DNA of 64,000 nt from contig MNCI01010116.1 in the NCBI GenBank assembly GCA_015680685.1, positions 205,814 to 269,813 on the forward strand, written 5' to 3'. Every line of letters starts with the position of its first letter. Position 1 is the stretch's first letter. Shown piece by piece: positions 1 to 10,022 of the stretch. Origin of the DNA: Gnetum montanum. Taxonomy: Eukaryota > Streptophyta > Gnetopsida > Gnetales > Gnetaceae. A program made the translations under genes and the position numbers. The notes beneath the pieces are model-generated. The model made no database searches. It was not told where the DNA came from and was given only the letters and a program-made list of their open reading frames with translations.

Positions 1-2990
1 CACCGCCGTTGCGCACCAGATGGCAAGCATGCAAGGGCACTCATGAAGAAAGTGGGTGAGGGTTTCAGGGCCGGTTTCGCATCGTGGGCACGTGGCATCG
101 TGCATGATGCCGCGCTGCTGCAATATGGTGTGTACGGGAAGCGCTTCAGATTTTATGAGCCAGAGGAACATTTTGATTTTCTCGGGGAGCCGCCCGCGCC
201 AGATCTCCTGCCAGCCGTCCTCCGGTGGGTATTTTTGTGTCAGCATGGCGCACGGCTCGAGGTGGGTCCAGCCCAGATGTATCATTTCCCGTGCGTGCCG
301 ACAGATGGTCTGCCAGGGCCGTCAAGGGCATGGTCCAAGTTGCCATGGCGTGTACTTTCGTTGGATGATGCGGGCCCAGTGGCTGAGCTCCCCTTGTGCG
401 CGCGTCAACCTGTGGACGAGCCATTGTTGGCCCATCATGCTTTCGTCTTCGAAGGACGTGACCCCTAGCCCCCCCGCTTTACGAGGGCGGGCAATGCGAT
501 GCCAGTTGACCAGATGAAGCTTGCCCCCCCCCTTTTCCCCCCCCCCCCCCCCCCCCCGCCAAATGAAGCTTCGTATCATGGCGTTAATCTGTTGAAAGAT
601 GGCCGCGGGGGGGCGGCAACCGCTGCCACAAAACGCGTAATGGCCGTGAGGATCCCGGTAGCCACCAGGAGGTGGCCCTTTCGTGTAAGAAAGCGGTTGG
701 CCCAATGGTTCATTCGCTTTTCGAGCTTGGTCAGGAGGGGGGTCCATGCATTGTTCCGCCCCCATTGGAACAGCGGGATACCAAGGTAGGTATCGGTGAC
801 AGTTCCCGACTGGATGTTCAGGATTTGTGTCACCCTGTTCTTCACCTGCAGATCAACATTGATGAAATATGCCGCTGATTTAGTTCGGTTGATTTCCAAG
901 CCTAATTCAGCAGCCAATCTGGTTAGGGCCATGTTGATACATCGTGCCTACGGGGCCGCTGCCCGGCTGAGTAGCATGGTGTCGTCAGCATAATGTTCAA
1001 CCCGGCATGCCACCCCAACAATATCCAGGCCCTCCACTCCTGATGTGCTGCAATAGTATTGCATGAGATCCATGGCAATGATGAAAAATAAAGGAGAGAG
1101 TGGGTCGCCTTGTCTCAGACCCCTACTAGGCAAGGAAAAACCCCACATCCGCCCCCCCACGTCGAAGGAGAAACCCGCGGAGGACTGGATATGCATACAT
1201 AATTGGATAAAGCCGCGATCAAAACCTTTTTTATGCATGATGTCTTGTAGGGCATCCCAACTAAGCGTGTCGTAGGCCTTTGCTATGTCCAGCTTGAGAC
1301 ACAGACCAGGAAAACCCGTGGTACGAAGGGAATGGAGGACCTCCTGCATGAGAAGAACCTGATCTTGGAGGGTCCTACCTTGAACGAAGCCCGCCTGATT
1401 GCTGCCAATCAACTTGGGCAGGAGGGGCCCGAGGCGGTTGACCAGGAGTTTGGAGAATATTCTAATGAGGACATTGCAAACTCCAATGGGATGAAAGTGT
1501 TCCGGGCGGTGGGCATCCAACTGTTTTGGGATGCAAACGATCCGAAAACAGTTGAGTTCGCACCGCACTTGGCGTCTAGCCAGCATGACGTTGAAAGCAT
1601 CCAGAAGATTGGGCCCCACAATATCCAGGAAGACTTTGAAGAATTCCAGCAACCATCCGTCCGGTCCAGGCACTTTGCCCCCCGGCATGTTGTTGATGGT
1701 GTTAGTCAAGTCTGACCAGGAGAAGGGGGCTAGTAGACGCCGATTGTCCGCAGCGTTGAGCACCTTCTCCACATGGACCGAGATGGGTTGAGTAGGTCGC
1801 TTGGTCCAGACTTCCCCCCAGTAATGCAAGAGCTCCTTGGCGATTCCCTGCGGGTCATCGATCATCTCCCCTGTTTGGGTGCGGAGGCAACGGACCTGAG
1901 TTTCACCACGTGTTTTGGCCATGGCAAAAAAGAATTTTGTTTGCCTGTCTCCCTCGCAGAGCCATCTGACCCGGGATCGCTGCTGCCAATATGTTTCTTC
2001 CTCTTGGTCAAGATTCTAGAGTTGACGAAGAAGATGCATCTCCTCCGAGTACATGTCCACCCCAATTTCTTGTTGTGCCTAGACGTTGCTTAGCTACTCC
2101 CGAATCATCTTGTGGCCAGCCCGAAAGGAGAATTTCTCCCCCACCGGGAGGGCCCGGATGGCCCACTTGAGCCAAAGGAGAGCATCTTTGAGGAAGCTCC
2201 GCGGGTCCATCCGATCAGGCTGGTAATCGGCCCATATGTCCTCAACCAGGGGGCATAGCCACGGTTTGGAAAACCATGTGGTCTCAAACCAAAAGGGGCG
2301 TGGGGCCCGAGGTTTAGGCGGGCCGATGGACACGAGCAGCGAGCGATGATCAGAGGCGGCCCGTTCTTGCCCCGTCACAGTGATGGCGGTATGGAGGAGG
2401 AGATCGGAGCTGACACAGACCCGATCGATGCGGGAGAGGATACGGTGCACCCCTTTCCGCCGGTTGCTCCAGGTGAACCGGCAGTTCGCAATGGGTAAAT
2501 CCACCAGGGAAAATCTATTCAGGCAATCCATGAAATCCTGCGTGCCTGGAGGTGGGGGGGCAGCCCCCCCAGACTTCTCCCAAGGGTGCAGACGTTGGTT
2601 GAAGTCACCAACCACCAGCCAGGAGCAGTGGTCGGGCACCAGCCGGGCCACGCGGTTCAACTCACGCAGCCGTGACTCCCAATCCTGCGCCCCATAGAAA
2701 TTGGTCAACCAAAACCCGTGGGTTGGGATGTGGATTGTAATGGCCCAAGGGGATGCATCCACCAAAGTGGTGGTGGGCCGTGTGAGAACAGCAAGACCTC
2801 CGGCTCTGCCCTGGCAGGGGTGCAAGTGGGTGGTCCAGCCCGGCCACTGGAGGTGGCCAGACTCTTCCGCTTGCAGTTTGGTTTCTTGTAGGCAGACCAT
2901 ATCACAATTCTCTCCTCTGACAATACGTTGCAGGGTATTTCGTTTATAGGGGGTACCCTGACCCCTGCAATTCCAGCTGAGAATCTTCAT
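1..2990 (-). pseudogene. LINE ORF2: endonuclease, reverse transcriptase, zf-RVT (broken)
   Basis: ORF2 starts at the ATG at 2990 and encodes the nicking and target-primed reverse-transcription enzyme. Endonuclease (2990-2100): [27 protein letters not shown], and SDHRSLL near the end, all typical of the APE/EEP fold. A stop and frameshift follow near 2094. RT (about 2060-960): PGPDGW, SNQAGFVQGR, LKLDIAKAYDTLSW, LRQGDPLSPLFF and YADDTMLL with the catalytic Asp pair. The connection region (932-322) has TYLGIPL and ARPRKAGGLG, broken by frame changes around the poly-C run. The zf-RVT tail (about 180-1) has CPRC...H...HECPC and then leaves the window. At least three lesions make it non-functional. 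Confidence 0.9.
524..557 (+). repeat. Poly-C tract inside LINE ORF2
   Basis: Nine C, four T, then 21 uninterrupted C on the plus strand (G on the LINE coding strand). It falls in the ORF2 connection region, where related elements encode only a short basic or Gly segment. It looks like a slippage expansion that also breaks the reading frame. Homopolymer length in an assembly is often unreliable. Confidence 0.8.
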
Positions 2991-3229
2991 GTACAACCAG
3001 ATGTGCAGCGTTGGTAGACCTCCCGTAAGGTCTGTTGTTGGCCCAAGTCAATGTTTCGTTGAGCCTGTCTACTTCGAGACCGGTTCTCGGTCGGTCGGCC
3101 TAGGTGTCCCTCCCCATCTCCTACCACAGGGGTACAGCCAGCCTCCTCGGGTGGGGACTGTTGCGCCTTGCGTTGTTTGGTTCGGGTGCTCCCCCGGACA
3201 ATGTTAACCCATTCCCCCAAGGGGGGAGC

Positions 3230-3340
3230 GCTGGTGCGGGTTCCTGTGGGGGGGGGCGGGGGGGGCTTGAGGAATGGGTGGTCTGGGCGGGGGGGGTCAC
3301 CGGCAGGCGTTCGGGCAAGGGGGGGGGGTTGGGGGGGGCG
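3230..3340 (+). repeat. G-run cluster (Pro-rich linker of LINE ORF1)
   Basis: Several runs of seven to nine G lie close together on the plus strand; on the LINE coding strand they are C runs encoding poly-Pro. A matching Pro-rich linker (CCACCACCGCCACC type) occurs at 17335-17375 in the second copy. The plus-strand runs could form G-quadruplexes; that is inference from base composition only. Confidence 0.65.
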
Positions 3341-4169
3341 TGCAATGGTGGCATCGGTGGTTGGTTGGTTGGATGAGGGGCGTAGCCGTCCCTTACAACC
3401 CATGGTGACCCAGCTGCCCCCCTCAAACAACTAGCAAGTCGGGTTAGTCGCTCTCGACCTGCGGAACCTACAGTCCGCCTCGCAATGCCCAGGCTTGCCA
3501 CAGCCCCCACAGCCGTTTGGTCGGTCCGCTCAGGTGGTCGAGCCATGCAGCGCGGGAGCTCCAAGGTCCAGGTTTTCAAAGGTAACCTGGAGGGGTTCCT
3601 CCCCCCCGGGGAGTTCCAACACGACCTCCCGAACGAGGTTGGTCTCCGACAGGTTGCTCCAGACGCAAAAACGGGCAAAGCCCATCTGCTCCATTGACCC
3701 CGTAACCCGGTCGAAGGTGATGAAGTCGCCGAAGTGTCCCACCACCTCCTTTAGGAACTCAAGGTTCCAAAACTCCCATGGGATGCCAGCCACCCGGATC
3801 CATACCGGGGCACGGGTAAACAGGTCGGTCTCTCTGTGGGCCCCGGGGCACCATGGGGTCAGGGCAAGACCTCGGGCCCCATAGAACCAGGGCCCGCCGA
3901 GAAGGATGGAGTCGCGGGCCTGTAGGGAGGGGAGGATAAAAAGGAGCAGGTCCTCTGAGAGAATCCGGACAGCGACGTCCTCAATTTTCCACTGCTCCTT
4001 TGTCCACCGACGAATCAGATCTAGTCTAGGGCGGCTCCCCCGGGAGATGAAACAACCGATGAGGCTGCGTTCCATTGTGCGAACGCCCTCGACAGGGGGG
4101 TGGTGAATGTGCAAGCGCAGGGTGCTGTCGGTACGGGAGGACGCCGCTATGGTTCTAGGTGCTCCCCCT

Positions 4170-4400
4170 CCGGTCGTAACCGCTCCAGTTGTCGCATCAG
4201 CTGCAGCTGCAGCTGCACCCGCTGCAACTGCAGCAACCACGCCCGTCCCCCCCATGCTGGCAACGGTTGCATCCGCCATACCCACGTCGACGACTATTGT
4301 GCCGCCTGTCGCTCCTGCCCCTGCCATTGTTGCTCCTGCTCCTGCCGTTGTTGCTCTTGCCGTTGTTGCTCCTGTCGTTGCTCCAAATGCTTTTGCATCT
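4170..4400 (-). repeat. Imperfect GNN triplet repeat at LINE 5' end
   Basis: Runs of GCT, GTT, GCA and similar triplets on the plus strand read as an Ala/Gly/Thr-rich string on the LINE strand. This is a degenerate trinucleotide array at the 5' edge of ORF1. An open plus-strand frame here is a by-product of the triplet periodicity. Confidence 0.6.
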
Positions 4401-4839
4401 TGCTCCATTTCTAAATATCCATTCATGGATATCAAAGGTTCTTTTTCTAAATTTACATCAAAAGATACATCAACTTCTTTTAGCCATGTCATCTATGTCT
4501 TCATTAAGAATGTAATGATTATCACTATCGCTCTCATTGTTAAATTTGATCACATTCTACAAGATCAACTGAAAAATCATCCTAATCATTAATTTGTACA
4601 TTATAAGTCCTTTGAGATATAGGAGTAGAAGAGGAAGCTTGTTAATTAATTTCTATGAAATTTTTTTAACTTTAATTAAGATTGATGAATTCTGAATTTA
4701 CTTTTTTTTCAATGAGAACAAATTATAAATATTTTATTATATTTAAAAGATTTTTTCAAAAAAATCTGCTAAAAAGTCACACCAAGTTAGTAACTTTTTC
4801 ATGATGAAAATGTCAGTAACTTTTTCCTGAAGTAGCAAA

Positions 4840-6889
4840 AAATTGCTGACTTTTTAATCACTGGTATGGACCAATGTGAATAAAGATGCTTTGACACAAT
4901 TGCTACTTCATCACCTTCATTGATGACTATGCCAAAAAGGTATGGAGTAAATGCTTTGAATGCAAGCTGCAAGCCTTTAATTCTTTTCAATCTTGGAAAG
5001 CTCTCTTTAAAAAAGAATATGGCTACACCATCAAAAGACTGTGAACAAGCGATAGAGGAAGTATGTCTCCAAAGAATTTAAAGAATTTGGAGAGAAGGAA
5101 AGGACCAAACATGAGACCATAATGCTAGGAACATGATAACATCATGGTGTGAAAAAATGAATGAACAAACACTTCTTAATACAGTAATATTAATGCTAAT
5201 ATACAAGAAGCTACCTGTCTAGTAATGCTAATATACAAGAAGCTATCTGCTTGTGTTTGGGAAGAAGCACTCAACAGTCCAAACAATGAATAACGTCTCA
5301 CGAAAACAAAGGTATCCAACAAAATGTGAACAAGATATGCTTCAATTGTAAAAAGGTTCATAATTAATGGTTCATGATGCTATGCGCTAATCTTTCCCAA
5401 GCATTGGAACAAACTACAATTGTGTGAATAAACTAGACTCTTTGTCGAGTATGGCATAAATAAAAAAACCTACAAGGTGTTCTTGCAAGAGATCATCTTT
5501 GCAAAGCCAAAGGACCTTTTTCACTAGATGATAGAGTCAAAGACCATCACTTAAAGCATGATGGTCAAACTTTGAGTGACATACACGTAGAGATTCTACT
5601 CTTTGGAGGGGAAAGTGACCCTGTAAATGTGATGACTCAATCACATACCCTAGAATCTACAAGAAGGTGGTTATACCAATTGCTAAATTTACCAGAAATT
5701 GCGTAAGGAAGATATCACTATCAACAAAAACCACCACCTGCACAAGTTTAGCAATCAAAATAACAAGAGGTGCAAGACTCTCATTCCAATTTCAATGATG
5801 AGGTCAACATATATACATTTCTTAGAATCTACAAGCAAGAAACATTGCACAACCCATTAGCTTTTGAAGGATCTCAAGCTAAATGAAGTTGGCAAGATAG
5901 GCATTTGCAATTGAAGTGCAACTCATCATGTAAGTGAGGAAGATAAAACAATACCTATAGAACTGTAACTCCTTTGTGGACGTAAACCAACCAATTTCAA
6001 GGAAGTAGTGAAATATCTTGAATAATGAGATGAATGTGCAAAAAGTATGAAGCATTGGTGAATATGACACATGAGAATTGATCAACTTGCCACCTAGCAG
6101 AAAAGTGGTAAGAAACATGTTGGTTTTCCAAAATAAATTCCACTCAAATAGAACACATAAAAAGCACAAAGTAAGTTTGATTGTCAAGGGATGTAAAAGT
6201 ATAACATTGACTAGAAAGAAGTTTCACACCAATAGCTAAATGGTATACCACTCAAATTGTTGTTGCCTTGGCTACACACATTAACATGATGTAAAAACTA
6301 CATTCCTCAACAGACATCTACATATCTTAGTTAAAAGGATTTAAAGTTAAATGATAAAAGCAGAAGGCATGCAAACTAAATAAGTCATTGTATGGTCTAA
6401 AACAAGCACCTTCTGATTGGTACACTAAATTGAATGAGAGCTTAGTAAATATGGGCTTTCAAATATATGACTACTCATATATGGATGCAACATTGTTCAT
6501 CAAATGCTCAAATGATAGAGACACATCTTCTCATAGATGTGGACAACATCCTAATCATAAAAGATAATTTAATTTGAAATCACTAATCTAGGGTTAATGC
6601 AATATTATCTAGGTATTGGAGTACTTCAGAAGGAGAACTAAATCATACTAAAGTAGGAGAAGTACACTAGTGATCTTTTGGAGAAATTTGGAATGAGCTC
6701 ACCAAAAACAATTTCAACTCCAATGGAATAAAACCTTAGATTAAAATAGATAATGACTCTCCAGATGCAGTCACAACACTGTAGTAGTAGATTTTTAGAA
6801 GCTTAATCTATGTCACTAAGACCAGGCTTAACATATATTATGCCACTGGAATACTTGCAAGGTACATGACTAAACCCAAGGCTAGTTAT
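4840..6889 (+). pseudogene. Ty1/copia pol remnant (IN-RT-RNaseH), decayed
   Basis: With many stops and frame changes the plus strand still reads as copia pol in the right order. Integrase core near 4895-5040: FITFIDDYAKKVW, FKKEYGYTIK. Then the segment after it (SKEFKEFGEKEG, 5060-5100) and a stretch like HWNK...VEYGINKKTYKV near 5395-5480. RT begins near 5950 (PPSRKVVRN, NRTHKKHKVSLIVKGC) and continues at 6385 with NKSLYGLKQAPSDWYTKLN. The RNaseH-proximal motif SLIYVTKTRLNIYYATGIL lies at 6800-6870. The coding remnant stops abruptly after TKPK at 6889, directly against an LTR start, so the C-terminal RNaseH is missing. A 32-bp tandem duplication sits at 5191-5254. Confidence 0.85.
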
Positions 6890-7220
6890 TGTTGGAATAG
6901 ATAACAATGCTAACAACATTAGCCACTAGACTTTTCTAGAAGTTTCTAGGTCAGGTTACCTTGAAAGCAACTGTGTGTATAAATTGAGATGAAGGATAAT
7001 AGAATTGATTACCTAAGCATTTGTCTCAATTTGGTAGGGGCTCGGGACTTACTTTCAGTTTCTCACCTTTCATGATGGCTTCAAATGTGTGGTTGGTTTT
7101 TCTTCCATTGCACTAATCTACTATGCTAATTTTATTTCTAATTGCAGAATCTGTTATCACTGATGAGCCCTAATACTGGTAGCAGACCTCGTAGAATTGA
7201 ATGCCAAGTTAAATGCAGCA
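6890..7220 (+). repeat. Copia-type LTR (5' side)
   Basis: Begins TGTTGGAATAG and ends GCA, followed six bases later by a copia-type primer-binding site. Its first 160 bases align with 9377-9540 (shared TGTTGGAAT, CTAGAAGTTTC and TGAGATGAAGG blocks), which makes the two a divergent LTR pair. The 3' half aligns poorly, so the right edge rests on the primer-binding site. Confidence 0.7.
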
Positions 7221-7226
7221 TAAAAA

Positions 7227-7238
7227 TGGTATCAAAGC
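7227..7238 (+). other. Primer-binding site, copia type
   Basis: TGGTATCAAAGC differs at one position from the usual copia site TGGTATCAGAGC, which pairs with initiator tRNA-Met. It lies just inside the left LTR, as expected. Confidence 0.75.
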
Positions 7239-8812
7239 TTGGGTGATTCAACATCAACAATGAAGGTATAGGTCTTGTTACAAAGCATAAGGAAAGCTAG
7301 CTGCAAGATTGGCAACTAATTCATTAGATTTGAACCGCTGTAGGGTGTGTGTATATGATGAATAGCTTTGTTGTTGGTCTACAAGGGTTTATTGCATACG
7401 TTCTATAAGGGTTTGCTGTAGAGAAGGGTTTTACATTGATAATCAAGAAGGTTACGTGCATACTTATGAAGATTGGATTGGATCACAAATTGTTTTTTCA
7501 TTCCTAAGATTCTGGATTACATATTACAATTTGGAATTGCATGGAATCACAATATTAAAAAGCATTTAAAAAATATCAAATTTTTAATCACTTTCAAACG
7601 TATGTGCAATTAAGAAGACAAAAAATGAAAATCCATTTAAAAAACAACATATTCAACTTTGAAATAGAAATTTCTAAATATATTAATATAACAACATTGC
7701 ATCAAGTATGAATGTCAACATAAATTCATTGTTTATAACCCCATATACATTAGAAAAAGTTTCAGATGTGAAATACACAAGAAGTTGTTTCTTTGTGATA
7801 CACTGCAGTATTCAGTATTCATTGTCATCTAAAACAAATGAGCTTAAGAATGCTTGAAATTAGCTAATGAACCGATTCAAAGGCAATTGAAGAATGTGCT
7901 GCTGAGCTCCCCAAAATGGATTGCTCCTTGCAAAAAAATGTGCACTCAAAGTGCTGAAAACCTTAAAACAACTGATGACACATATCCAAAATGTTTTATG
8001 CTCATTTTTTCTACTTTTATAGCTGTATTGAGTCACAAATTTTGTTATTCGGATGGTGGTTTAATGTTTAAAGAATTGTTTAATGTTAAAAAGTGTAAAC
8101 TTCTAATTGGTGTTTTTAAAGGAATTGTCCAAAATCATCTAGAATCAAGATTCTGAACTGAATCACAATCTAGAATCTCCCGAAATCATGATTCCAAACT
8201 AGATCGTGATCCAAAATAGATCCTGATCACAATTGTTCATATCACAATCCAAAAGATTCTGAGTTGCAATCCCAATCTGATCTTCATATGTACAGTTGTG
8301 GGTAATGATGAGGTGATATATGATTGTGATGGGCACATCAATTATAGTGGGAATACTAATGACATGCACAAATTTCGGACATGTTGAGCAAGGGTTTCAA
8401 CAAGAAACATAGTTCAACAATAAGAGTAACATAGTTTCAAAGGTTTTGGCAGCATTGAATCCAGAATTACGTTTTGGTTAGTAATGAACAAGGTTGCCGT
8501 TATGGCAGGATTTACCACAATGATGGCACAACAAGACACATTGGAGGATTGTTGCATGATGGTGAAGTCAATGGCAATGCAGATGTTTGCAATGTGGCTA
8601 CAGTTGTAGAAGTTGCAAACAGTGATAGTAGCATAGACGATACAGGAAAAAGATGTACTTTGGTGTTGAGGATAGCAAACAATGCTAGTGGCTTCAATTG
8701 GTTCTAATGGTTTTATCTTTAAGGATAGCTAGAAGTCATGTTAAGAATAATTACTCTTCATTGTAGATCAAAAGAATCTGTGATTAGATTAGTGAGATCC
8801 ATACTCTATCCT
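7239..8812. other. Internal region of copia-derived unit, no coding signal
   Basis: AT-rich sequence between PBS and the tandem array. No gag or pol motif is visible in either strand. Around 8146-8292 there is a loose GATC/ATC-rich, partly self-complementary stretch (motifs like AATCACAATC and GATCC). Lack of coding capacity between two LTRs suggests a non-autonomous or badly decayed element. Confidence 0.5.
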
Positions 8813-8817
8813 ATAGG

Positions 8818-9245
8818 TTTGCTGCTTTATTGCAAGATAGATTGTTCTTGCAAGGTTCACTAGTTATTTCACAAGATAGGTTTCTCTTGTAATTTTGTTG
8901 TTGGCCTGCAAAACATATTATTCTTGCAAGGTCCATTGCTATGCTCACAGATCGGGTTGTTCTTGTAGGTTCATTGATGTATTTGCAAGATTGATGTATT
9001 TGCAAGATGGGTTATTCTTGCAAGTTCATTGTTGTGTTTGGAAGATGGGTTGTTCACCCAAAGTTCATTGCTATGTTCACCAGATGAGTTATTCTTGTTG
9101 GTCCACTGTTGTGTTTGCAAGATAGATTATTCTTGCATATTTATTGTTGTTTTCACAAGATGGATTATTTTTGCAAGTTTGTTATTGATCTCACAAAACA
9201 AATTGTTCTTGTAGGTTCATTGTAGTTTTGTAAAACAGATTATCC
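8818..9245 (+). repeat. Diverged tandem array, about 39-bp unit, roughly 10-11 copies
   Basis: Repeated phrase of the form TTGCAAGATGGGTTATTCTTG followed by CAAGTTCATTGTTGTG. Copies start near 8829, 8868, 8906, 8944, 8991, 9003 and on to about 9220. Units differ by substitutions and small indels, so the array is old. The open frame through it (Cys/His-rich) follows from the 39-bp period being divisible by three; I do not regard it as a gene. Confidence 0.8.
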
Positions 9246-9360
9246 TCTTAAATGTCTTCTTGTGCATATATATCTCAAGTGTAACATGAAATTAAATAGT
9301 GCACTTTCAAGATAGAATTTGAGTTAAGGGAATGTATTCCCAAGTTTACTCCCTTTTTTG

Positions 9361-9376
9361 GCATTGAGGGAGTGAT
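9361..9376 (+). other. Polypurine tract of copia-derived unit
   Basis: GCATTGAGGGAGTGAT directly abuts TGTTGGAATTG, the usual arrangement of a copia polypurine tract and 3' LTR start. Confidence 0.7.
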
Positions 9377-9850
9377 TGTTGGAATTGATAATAATGAAAA
9401 CAATATTAGCTACAAAATTTTTCTAGAAGTTTCCAAGCAACTGGAAAATATGCCTAAATTCAATGAACCTTAGGTTTACTTGGAAACAACTACATGTATA
9501 ACTTGAGATGAAGGGCAATCAAATTGATTGCCCAAGTGTTTACTTCAATTTCCCAAAAAAATATGTCATGTAGGTGTAGTCCCAAAACCATATAAACTGA
9601 TTTGAAAAAGGGAGGGGGTAATCTATATAAAGTGCATCATTAAGTTTGGCAATTGTAATGGGTGGGTCCTAATTTTGTAGTTACTAAAAAAACCCTAATC
9701 GTAAAACAGCTTATAAAGAGCTAATTCGTCTCTCCATGTATGATGTACTAGCTGAATCATTTGCATGTATTTCTTTTGAGTTGTTTCTATTATATTATTT
9801 GCAAGCACACTTCTTCACTGTTTCTCTCACATTAACTTCATGCATTTGCA
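9377..9850 (+). repeat. Copia-type LTR (3' side), right edge approximate
   Basis: Starts TGTTGGAATTG after a polypurine tract and matches the left LTR over its first 160 bases. A TATA-like CTATATAAAG lies at 9622-9631. I cannot fix the end; GCATTTGCA near 9850 is plausible. The LTR comes within about 170 bases of the last identified EXO84 exon, which is transcribed towards it. Confidence 0.6.
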
Positions 9851-10022
9851 TCTCAATGGCTAGCAAAGCAGACAACTAAACATAAAAAATCATCATCAAA
9901 TCATTCACCTACCTTAATGGCTTAGCACATATTGGGATAAAGGCATTGTGATGATGATACATAATATTAAAAATTTGAAAAATATTGTTCTAGAGGATAA
10001 AAATGACAGGTGTAACATGTAC

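Larger units (their letters stand above)
1..4400 (-). mobile_element. L1-type LINE, copy 1 (3' end outside window)
   Basis: A non-LTR retrotransposon read right to left. In element order I see an Ala/Gly/Thr-rich leader, a gag-like ORF1 with a CCHC knuckle, an APE-type endonuclease, a reverse transcriptase with YADD, and a zf-RVT zinc-binding tail at 180-1 that runs off the window. The block is strikingly GC-rich beside the AT-rich DNA that starts near 4400, which I take as its approximate 5' edge; no target duplication can be checked. Several stops and frameshifts make this copy inactive, but most motifs are legible, so it is younger than the surrounding debris. A second copy of the same family lies on the plus strand at 16140-18088. 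Confidence 0.9.
2987..4400 (-). pseudogene. LINE ORF1, gag-like RNA-binding protein (broken)
   Basis: ORF1 of the LINE, the nucleic-acid chaperone that coats the element RNA. The start is uncertain because the N-terminal part is a low-complexity Gly/Ala/Thr stretch (about 4400-4170). Then comes a DUF4283-like core (about 4100-3560) with motifs such as [22 protein letters not shown] and [13 protein letters not shown]. After an in-frame stop near 3530 follows a CX2CX4HX4C zinc knuckle (CGGCGKPGHCEADC), then a Pro-rich linker, and a tail (DLGQQQTLREVYQR) nearly identical to that of the second copy. The stop codon overlaps the ORF2 start as ATGA (2990-2987). The family assignment is sound; the exact N terminus is not. 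Confidence 0.82.

Noticed and set aside
4107-4592. 161-codon Ala/Pro/Val-rich open frame on the plus strand
   Set aside because: It is antisense to the triplet-repeat 5' end of a LINE; the openness follows from GNN periodicity and there is no domain.
8895-9125. Cys-rich small protein frame
   Set aside because: Lies wholly in the 39-bp tandem array; substitutions look random and neighbouring copies are interrupted.
9914-10022. Read-through C-terminus of EXO84 past exon 6
   Set aside because: The extra 33-35 residues have no similarity to EXO84 tails, and a good splice donor precedes them; kept only as a possible retained-intron form.
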